A stretch of 5,584 nt of DNA from Anaerolineales bacterium (GTDB lineage: Bacteria; Chloroflexota; Anaerolineae; 4572-78; NAK82): positions 1-5,584 of the forward strand of contig JAHELX010000439.1 of the NCBI GenBank assembly GCA_024643945.1, read 5' to 3'. The notes under the pieces were generated by a model. The model was not told where the DNA came from. It saw only the letters and a program-made list of their open reading frames with translations, and did no database searches. Position 1 is the first letter of the stretch, and each line of letters opens with the position of its first letter. Both the position numbers and the translations under genes were made by a program. Of this stretch, positions 1-4,445 are shown in pieces.

Positions 1-29
1 TGAGGAGTATAGCACTGACACCAAATAGT

Positions 30-281
30 TCAGCCTTGTGTGCGGCTGGAGACATCAAGAATAGTCAAGCCCACCAGTTCTTCATCCCGATACCGATACA
101 GAATGCCTTCTTCCGACATCTTGCTGTCGGTAGCGTTCTGGGGACGTTTGAAACTGATATATAGCACATCAGCTTCCTGGTCATAGTCGATCCAGAAACG
201 CCGACTTGGGAAACGGGTCAGGTAGGGCAGCGCGCGTAAAATAGGTTCAGTCTTTACAGGCGTAGTCACGTTCTCTTCCAT
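30..281 (-). CDS. DUF2283 domain-containing small protein
   Basis: An 83-residue protein with the DUF2283 pattern: an aromatic and acidic segment IDYDQEADVLYISF at residues 31-44, then a charged turn and a closing GLTILDVSSR at residues 71-80. Proteins of this family are short beta-rich domains of unknown biochemical function, often found beside small putative toxin genes. The first 30 residues are an N-terminal extension before the domain. The ATG at 279-281 is supported by a purine-rich ribosome site, GGAAAG at 286-291 on the complementary strand, four bases upstream. It overlaps the end of the preceding PBECR-like gene by 16 bp, so the two are almost certainly co-transcribed and probably translationally coupled. 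No terminator is visible in the 29 bases left after its stop. An antitoxin or partner role is inferred from the arrangement only. Confidence 0.85.
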   Translation of the reverse strand: MEENVTTPVKTEPILRALPYLTRFPSRRFWIDYDQEADVLYISFKRPQNATDSKMSEEGILYRYRDEELVGLTILDVSSRTQG

Positions 282-565
282 ATCGCTTTCCTTCGGTCTA
301 TCCTTGAAGTAAAATAGGCCGTAATGATGAATCCGTCCTCCTTCGATAGTTGACGATATACCACGGCCAGATATTGACCTCGGCCCGTATCTCGCACGGC
401 AATCAGGGAGCCCCGGTAACCCCTAAGAACCAAATCTGGGTTTTCCACGGCGCTTAAGACGTTGTCGTAGTGGCCGGCCAGATCATCGTGGTTTTCTACG
501 ATGTGGAACCAGCGTTCCGTAGTTAAGCGAATGGGAACGCCCTCGATTGAGTAAGCAACTTCCAC
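266..565 (-). CDS. PBECR/DUF4258-like putative nuclease-fold protein
   Basis: A 99-residue protein with the layout of small PBECR-type (barnase-EndoU-colicin E5/D-RelE-like) or DUF4258-like domains. It has a helical start with RWFHIVENHDDL at residues 19-30, a conserved-looking ENPDLVLRGYRG at 41-52, then beta strands LIAVRD (54-59) and QYLAVVYRQ (64-72), ending in GFIITAYFTSRIDRRK (78-93). Families with this shape include putative RNases, some acting as toxins. Candidate functional residues are H21, H26, the RG(Y)RG region and T82, but no active site can be assigned from one sequence. The start is GTG at 563-565; the upstream frame reaches a stop at 593-595 with no better start codon, and AAGG lies at 576-579 on the complement. 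It is first in a two-gene operon with the DUF2283 gene. The family name is a judgement by pattern; the ORF itself is solid. Confidence 0.75.
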   Translation of the reverse strand: MEVAYSIEGVPIRLTTERWFHIVENHDDLAGHYDNVLSAVENPDLVLRGYRGSLIAVRDTGRGQYLAVVYRQLSKEDGFIITAYFTSRIDRRKAIWKRT

Positions 566-575
566 AGTTTGAGTA

Positions 576-598
576 CCTTGAGGCAGATTGCCTCAGGG
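576..598. promoter_or_regulatory. Palindrome at the transcription start of the leftward operon
   Basis: Two 10-bp arms, CCTTGAGGCA (576-585) and TGCCTCAGGG (589-598), are separated by GAT and match at 9 of 10 positions. The element sits just downstream of the TATAAT box, covering the expected transcription start (about 594) and the AAGG Shine-Dalgarno of the GTG start. It could be a repressor operator on DNA, or in the mRNA a hairpin with a three-base loop that hides the ribosome site. Which applies cannot be told from sequence. Confidence 0.6.
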
Positions 599-600
599 AG

Positions 601-629
601 ATTATACCCCAAAACAGAAATTCCGTCCA
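601..629 (-). promoter_or_regulatory. Sigma70-type promoter for the PBECR-like/DUF2283 operon
   Basis: On the complementary strand a perfect TATAAT -10 box occupies 601-606. A TGGACG -35 (four of six consensus bases) lies at 624-629, with the optimal 17-bp spacer. Predicted transcription starts near 594, giving a leader of about 30 nt before the GTG at 565. Confidence 0.7.
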
Positions 630-804
630 TAGGCACACCGCGGGAGATTTCTCGCGATCCCTTTCAAGACCAAGCAGCACCTTGATCTCGCTACTCCCCA
701 CAGGACTAAACGCAGTGCAGGCGCATTTTGAGTAATCTGCCTGCAAATCACCGCCCCAATCGCGACATTTCCGGCCCGAAACGCGTCAATCTGCCGTGCC
801 AGTT

Positions 805-849
805 TTGACAGGGGTATATATACAGCCCCCCTGGGGGCACTTATGTCAA
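805..849. repeat. Cluster of nested inverted repeats
   Basis: TTGACA at 805-810 and its reverse complement TGTCAA at 844-849 enclose two mutually exclusive inner pairings: CAGGGG (809-814) with CCCCTG (828-833), and GCCCCC (825-830) with GGGGGC (833-838). An alternating TATATATA tract fills 815-822. TTGACA is a consensus -35 hexamer on each strand, but no well-spaced -10 follows; on the minus strand TGTATA lies at a 19-bp spacing. It may be a regulator-binding region or the end of a decayed mobile element. Confidence 0.45.
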
Positions 850-866
850 GTTTTGCATGACTGCGT

Positions 867-902
867 AAAAGGCCGATGCGGTTTGGGTTGCGTCGGCCTT
901 TT
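867..902. terminator. Bidirectional rho-independent terminator hairpin
   Basis: The arm AAAAGGCCGATGC (867-879) pairs with GCGTCGGCCTTTT (890-902) over 13 bp with a single G-T wobble, closing a 10-base loop (880-889). The T-run on the right serves the plus strand and the A-run on the left serves the minus strand, so it can act both ways. It lies between two divergent units with no gene reading into it from either side in the visible sequence. Confidence 0.8.
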
Positions 903-967
903 GTGTCCTGCGTACCGACTGCGCGTTCAATAGCCAGTTGGTCGAAAAAGGCCTTTCACCAGCATTA

Positions 968-998
968 TTGGCAAAACATGGGAAATATGTGGTAAAAT
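968..998 (+). promoter_or_regulatory. Probable promoter of the TPR-chaperone operon
   Basis: TAAAAT at 993-998 is preceded directly by TGG, an extended -10 arrangement. TTGGCA at 968-973 could be a -35 box, though the 19-bp spacer is longer than ideal. The predicted start is near 1005, leaving a leader of about 115 nt before the ATG at 1120. No CIRCE (TTAGCACTC-N9-GAGTGCTAA) or sigma32-type heat-shock promoter is visible upstream, so classical HrcA or sigma32 control is not supported. Confidence 0.5.
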
Positions 999-1057
999 AG
1001 CAAGTTACTGGCAACCGATACATTTGGGTGTACCTCCCTGCCGGGGAAAAATTCTGA

Positions 1058-1071
1058 GCTGCGAAGGCAGC
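1058..1071 (+). other. Small leader hairpin
   Basis: GCTGC (1058-1062) and GCAGC (1067-1071) form a 5-bp stem around GAAG in the leader of the TPR gene. A competing pairing is possible: TGAGC (1055-1059) with GCTCA (1077-1081). The two overlap and cannot form together. The element is small and may have no function. Confidence 0.3.
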
Positions 1072-1088
1072 GTGTCGCTCAATCTTCC

Positions 1089-1118
1089 AGGAAATCTCAG
1101 ATGCGGGTATTATTATGA
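1089..1118 (+). other. Possible leader mini-ORF (MRVLL) with its ribosome site
   Basis: AGGAAA at 1089-1094 is the best Shine-Dalgarno in the leader. It stands six bases before an ATG at 1101 that is not in frame with the TPR gene. That ATG opens a five-codon ORF, ATG CGG GTA TTA TTA TGA, which stops at 1116-1118, one base before the ATG at 1120. The TPR start has no close Shine-Dalgarno of its own, so ribosomes may load here and restart at 1120. The two successive TTA codons are uncommon in this GC-rich operon. It may be a coincidence. Confidence 0.35.
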
Positions 1119-1119
1119 T

Positions 1120-3357
1120 ATGAGCCGCAAACGAAAGCACAGGACACAGGCCAGACGAGAACGGGCCAAAAGCTCTCCGAAAGCGTTGATCCAACGGGGC
1201 AAGTCCGCTTTTGAGCGGGGCGATTTGAACACCGCCATTGACGCCTGGGAAGAGGTCCTTCGCAAAGCATCCACGCCAACCTTGGCAGCAGCGCTGGCCG
1301 AAGCATATTTCCGCCGGGCGGTCACGAGCGTTCCCCCCGGCCTGAAAGACCTGCAGCGAGCCGTTGAATTGGTCCCCAACGACCCCCGTCTTCTGTATCA
1401 TGTGGGGCGGGCTCATCACTGGCGGGGCGAACTGGACGAAGCCGCTGCTATATATCGGGCTCTTCTGGAAAAAGACCCACCCTATAGGCGTGCGGCTTTT
1501 CCCCTGGCTCAGATTCTAGCCATCCATGGCCACGACGCCGCCACTGACCCGGCTTGGCCCCAGCTTTCGCCAAACGAGCAAGACCGCCTGATTTGCGTGA
1601 AAGCATTGAGAGACGGTCGCCCGGCCGTCGCTTTGCGCCACGCCCCCCGGGACGACAGCGATGCTCTATGGTCGGGGCTGGCTGGTGTAGCCCTGGGCGA
1701 AGCCGATTCAACCGACCTTGAGGCTGCTCTCAATGACCCCCACCTGCCTTCGACGGCGCGCGCTGTCGCCCATTATTACCTGGGGGTAGCAGCCGGACGG
1801 CAGGACCGCTGGCGAGAGGCCATAGCTGACTGGCAAAGGGCTCGCGAGGCCGGCCTGGACACCCCCTGGCTGCGCCAGAACCTGGCCAGCGTCTATCGCC
1901 TGCAAGCTCAGGAACTCCTGGCAAGCGTTGGCGACGGCTTGAGCGAAGAGAAACGTTGGGCCGAAGCCCATCGCCTGGCCGAACAGGGACTGAAGCTCGT
2001 CCCAGAGAATGCTGACTTGATGGCTATCAAACAGCAGGCCCATCTGCAATTGGGATATATGGCCGCTCTGAGCGGGCAGTGGGCCACTGCGCTCAGCCAC
2101 TGGCAGACAGTCAGCCAGGGGGACAAGATTGAGCGGGCGTTGGTTATCAACATGGCTCTGGCTAACGAGAAGCTGGAAAACTACAGCCAGGCTGCTGACC
2201 TGTGGCGGCAGGCCCTCCGCCGCCGCCCGCGCAAGGCCGATGCCCCCGACGCTCTGAGTGATGACCAGGTAGCCTATATGTGGCAACACGTGGCAGAGAA
2301 CTACCGCCAAGCCGGGGATTACGAGGAAGCCACTAAGGTTTATCGCAATGCGATCAAGTGGGATCCTGATAACGTGGATTTGCGCTTGAGCCTGGTGGAT
2401 GCCTTGATGGCCGAGGGGCGGGCGTGGTCTGCCTCGAATATGGTCAACGAGGTGCTCGCCGCTCACCCCAACCACGTAGAGGCACTGGCCTGGCAGGCTC
2501 AGATATACGAGGAAGATGATTACCGATATGCTGCCCAGCACGCCTGGCAGAAAGTCCTGGCCGTGGATCCACAGCACGCCCAGGCCCGCCAACACCTGGC
2601 CTTTCTTTACGAAGAACTGGGCGACGACCACTTATACTGGGGCCTGTTCGGGGAAGCCATCGCCGCTTACCAGAAGGGGCTGGAGTACATGCCCAACAGT
2701 GCCAAGCTGTATGCCTCCATCGGCCTATGCCATATCCTGCAGGAAGATTGGGAAGCGGCACGCCAGCAATTTGAACGGGCCTTCAGCACAGAACCCAACA
2801 ACCTGTCGGCCCGCCACCTGGCCATCCGAGGATGGCTGGAAGCCGGCCAGTGGGACGAGGCGTGGGCTGTGCTGCAACATGCCGAAGCCTTGACCTCCCC
2901 ACCGCCAACCAGTTTCTACGTGGATCTGGCCGAGTATTGCCAGGAACTGGAGCAACCAGAATGGGCCAAACGCCTGCTGAAACACGCCGAGGAGCGTAAT
3001 CCCCATGACCCTCGACTGCTGTTCGAGATCGCAATGGCCCTGACACACGAGGGGCCAGAGCCGCAAGCGATTGGTTATTTGCGCCGCGCCCTGGACCTGG
3101 ACCCCAATCTGGCCGAAGCGCACCTCTGGCTGGGGAATCTGTACCTCGCCGCCCTGGGGCAAACGCGGCTGGCAAAACGTCACTGGCGCCAGGCTGAAAG
3201 TATCGCCCAGCGGAACGGGGACCAGGCCATGCTGTACCAGATCAGATTAGTCAAGGACTACTTTTTGGGGAAAGCCGGTTTTCCACCACCTCTGATACCC
3301 GGCACCCCGTTTGATAATTCTTTTGCAGGTTTCTTTGACGATGACGACTACGCTTGA
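1120..3357 (+). CDS. Large tetratricopeptide-repeat (TPR) protein of the chaperone operon
   Basis: A 745-residue soluble protein made almost entirely of TPR helix pairs, without signal peptide or membrane segment. A basic N-terminus (MSRKRKHRTQARRERAK) precedes repeats. Clear ones cover about residues 21-54, 88-120, 214-247, 343-370, 385-418, 419-452, 453-486, 487-526 (widened by an insert around 501-508), 527-560 and 663-698; the stretches between are degenerate repeats. The carboxyl end is a proline-rich tail and an acidic tip, FFDDDDYA. TPR superhelices bind peptides or partner proteins. Placed first in an operon with J-like, GrpE and Hsp70 genes, it is most simply a client adaptor or scaffold for that Hsp70, which is inference. 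The frame is open back to a TTG at 1024, but that start has no ribosome site and would add an atypical 32-residue peptide, so ATG 1120 is preferred. Its end overlaps the next gene by 17 bp. Confidence 0.88.
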   Translation: MSRKRKHRTQARRERAKSSPKALIQRGKSAFERGDLNTAIDAWEEVLRKASTPTLAAALAEAYFRRAVTSVPPGLKDLQRAVELVPNDPRLLYHVGRAHHWRGELDEAAAIYRALLEKDPPYRRAAFPLAQILAIHGHDAATDPAWPQLSPNEQDRLICVKALRDGRPAVALRHAPRDDSDALWSGLAGVALGEADSTDLEAALNDPHLPSTARAVAHYYLGVAAGRQDRWREAIADWQRAREAGLDTPWLRQNLASVYRLQAQELLASVGDGLSEEKRWAEAHRLAEQGLKLVPENADLMAIKQQAHLQLGYMAALSGQWATALSHWQTVSQGDKIERALVINMALANEKLENYSQAADLWRQALRRRPRKADAPDALSDDQVAYMWQHVAENYRQAGDYEEATKVYRNAIKWDPDNVDLRLSLVDALMAEGRAWSASNMVNEVLAAHPNHVEALAWQAQIYEEDDYRYAAQHAWQKVLAVDPQHAQARQHLAFLYEELGDDHLYWGLFGEAIAAYQKGLEYMPNSAKLYASIGLCHILQEDWEAARQQFERAFSTEPNNLSARHLAIRGWLEAGQWDEAWAVLQHAEALTSPPPTSFYVDLAEYCQELEQPEWAKRLLKHAEERNPHDPRLLFEIAMALTHEGPEPQAIGYLRRALDLDPNLAEAHLWLGNLYLAALGQTRLAKRHWRQAESIAQRNGDQAMLYQIRLVKDYFLGKAGFPPPLIPGTPFDNSFAGFFDDDDYA

Positions 3358-3766
3358 ACCCGATTCCCGCCCTGATGGACCAGAGCGCACCGGCCCCAAG
3401 GCCCGGCGACAGCCCAAGCTGTTGCCCGGCATCACCGATCCTTACGTCGTGTTAGGGTTGGAACGAGGCGCCTCGCAGGCTGAAATCCGCCGGAGTTACT
3501 TTGACCTGGTACGTCAATATCCGCCCGAGCAGGAACCCCAAACTTTCCAGATCATCCGGGCTGCCTACGAGAAGCTGCGCACTCCGGAGGTACGCGCCGA
3601 GACGGATCTCTTCTTGCTGCAGGCACCTCCAGACTGGCAGGTACCCGCATCGAAGCCTGACTTTGACCTATCCTTTCATCCCGAAGATGCTCTGACCGCC
3701 CTGCGCCAGTGGGGCGACCTGGGTCGGAGTGATTTCAGTGACGAGTTTCGTGAGGTGACAGTGTGA
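3341..3766 (+). CDS. J-like (DnaJ-type) protein lacking the HPD triad
   Basis: A 141-residue protein with a J-domain at about residues 33-90: DPYVVLGLERGASQAEIRRSY matches helix I and the start of helix II, LVRQY ends helix II, and FQIIRAAYEKLRTPEVR matches helix III and after. At the loop where canonical J-domains carry His-Pro-Asp, this one has Pro-Pro-Glu (residues 61-63, in QYPPEQEP). HPD is needed by ordinary DnaJ proteins to stimulate Hsp70 ATPase, so this is a J-like protein that may bind without the usual stimulation. There is no G/F region, zinc finger or substrate domain. The tail ends in a segment rich in acidic and aromatic residues (DFDLSFHPEDALTALRQWGD). ATG 3341 is chosen over the in-frame TTG at 3311; a weak AGG lies about ten bases upstream. 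It overlaps the TPR gene by 17 bp and grpE by 4 bp. Confidence 0.87.
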   Translation: MTTTLEPDSRPDGPERTGPKARRQPKLLPGITDPYVVLGLERGASQAEIRRSYFDLVRQYPPEQEPQTFQIIRAAYEKLRTPEVRAETDLFLLQAPPDWQVPASKPDFDLSFHPEDALTALRQWGDLGRSDFSDEFREVTV

Positions 3767-4389
3767 GTCACAAGCGGCTCATTTGGCAAGAAATATCTGA
3801 GCTGGCTGCCCGCCTGGCCCAACAGGGTGCTTTGGATGGCGCTAATCTCGGTCAATTGGGCGAACAACTGAGCAAGCTGGGCAAGGTTCAGTTTAAAGCT
3901 AATACCCTGCTCGAAGCGCAGGTGGAGCAAACCCAGGAGACACTGGCTGCTCTGCAAAAGACCATCGCCCGCCAGGACGACCTGATTGCGGCTCTCTCCG
4001 AACACCGACGGGAGGCTGTCCAGGCCGCTCGCAGCGACCTGATACTGGCCATGTTGCCTGCACTAGACGGCCTGGAAGCCGCCCTTGAGAGTGGCCGTCG
4101 CCAGATCGAGCATTTCAGCGGGACAGAAGAGGCACGGGCGACACTCGCTGCCTGGCTGGATGGCCTGCGCCTGGTACGCGACCGCATGCTGGATGTGCTA
4201 ACCCAGGCCGAAGTCCAGCCCATCCCGGCGGTGGGCCATCCCTTCGATCCCCACCTGCATGTGGCAGTTGGTGTAGACACCAGCGGTCGGGCGCCGGCCG
4301 GGACCATCGTCGCCGAGGACCGGCGTGGCTACCGGTCGCCTGCCGGCGTGCTTCGTTACGCCGAGGTAGTCGTTTCCCGTCCTGCCTGA
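3763..4389 (+). CDS. grpE: GrpE-family nucleotide exchange factor (divergent)
   Basis: A 208-residue protein of usual GrpE length. Residues 1-90 are a long charged helix of coiled-coil type, the GrpE dimerisation stalk. LAMLPALDGLEAAL (95-108) matches the conserved LLPVIDSLDRAL helix, and WLDGLRLVRDRMLDVL (131-146) matches the second bundle helix. The carboxyl beta-wing is clear: GHPFDPHLHVAV (158-169), PAGTIVAEDRRGYRS (178-192) and VLRYAEVVVS (196-205). GrpE binds the Hsp70 ATPase domain and promotes ADP release. The usual basic and aromatic motif before the bundle (like ENFRKR) is missing, replaced by SEHRREAVQAARSD, so it is a divergent member, probably specific to the Hsp70 encoded next. 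It starts at GTG 3763 within the GTGA overlap with the J-like gene, with GAGGTG at 3752-3757 as ribosome site, which indicates coupled translation. Confidence 0.92.
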   Translation: MSHKRLIWQEISELAARLAQQGALDGANLGQLGEQLSKLGKVQFKANTLLEAQVEQTQETLAALQKTIARQDDLIAALSEHRREAVQAARSDLILAMLPALDGLEAALESGRRQIEHFSGTEEARATLAAWLDGLRLVRDRMLDVLTQAEVQPIPAVGHPFDPHLHVAVGVDTSGRAPAGTIVAEDRRGYRSPAGVLRYAEVVVSRPA

Positions 4390-4445
4390 TGTATGGCAGC
4401 CCATCCAGAAACTCAGACTCAACAAAGGGTAATCACCACCTATGA
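4389..4445 (+). other. Possible 18-codon bridging ORF between grpE and dnaK
   Basis: The grpE stop overlaps an ATG (TGATG, 4387-4391). That ATG opens an ORF encoding MYGSPSRNSDSTKGNHHL, whose TGA (4443-4445) overlaps the dnaK start as ATGA (4442-4445). It fills the whole 52-bp gap. The peptide has no recognisable motif and no strong ribosome site of its own. If translated by restarting ribosomes it would carry coupling from grpE to dnaK. It could equally be chance. Confidence 0.3.
4424..4429 (+). promoter_or_regulatory. Ribosome binding site of the Hsp70 gene
   Basis: AAAGGG is the only Shine-Dalgarno-like stretch before the ATG at 4442. The 12-base gap is longer than the usual 5-9, so direct initiation may be modest and coupling to upstream translation may help. 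Confidence 0.45.

Larger units (their letters stand above)
566..1119. other. Divergent intergenic region without a convincing gene
   Basis: About 550 bp lie between the leftward operon and the TPR gene. The open frames here (for example 483-746 on the minus strand and 547-735 on the plus strand) are low-complexity translations crossing the promoter, with no recognisable domain, and are treated as chance. What it holds is regulatory: the leftward promoter and palindrome, a nested but imperfect inverted repeat at about 642-698 (GGGAG/CTCCC outside, TCAAG/CTTGA inside), an inverted-repeat cluster at 805-849, a strong terminator hairpin at 867-902, a rightward promoter near 968-998 and a leader with small hairpins. 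The presence of a terminator with no gene on either flank suggests an unseen short RNA, a decayed gene, or an insulator. Confidence 0.6.

Noticed and set aside
9..17. CIRCE-like half site (ATAGCACTG) near the left edge
   Set aside because: The matching GAGTGCTAA half is absent and it is far from the chaperone operon.
483..746. 87-codon minus-strand ORF and the 62-codon plus-strand ORF at 547-735
   Set aside because: Both cross the promoter and the start of the PBECR-like gene, have no family resemblance and no ribosome site.
1024..1119. TTG start giving a 777-residue TPR protein
   Set aside because: There is no ribosome site before it, it lies only about 20 bases from the predicted transcription start, and the added peptide is unlike the basic N-terminus that begins at 1120.
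841..1419. 192-codon minus-strand ORF
   Set aside because: Most is antisense to the TPR gene and the rest runs through the terminator hairpin; there is no domain and no promoter context.
1708..2631. 307-codon open frame on the minus strand inside the TPR gene
   Set aside because: It lies wholly antisense to a well-supported TPR coding region, shows no recognisable domain and follows from the codon bias of the sense gene.
3311..3340. TTG start giving a 151-residue J-like protein
   Set aside because: The ten added residues (MIILLQVSLT) just translate the TPR 3' end in another frame; ATG 3341 is a stronger start codon and gives an ordinary overlap.
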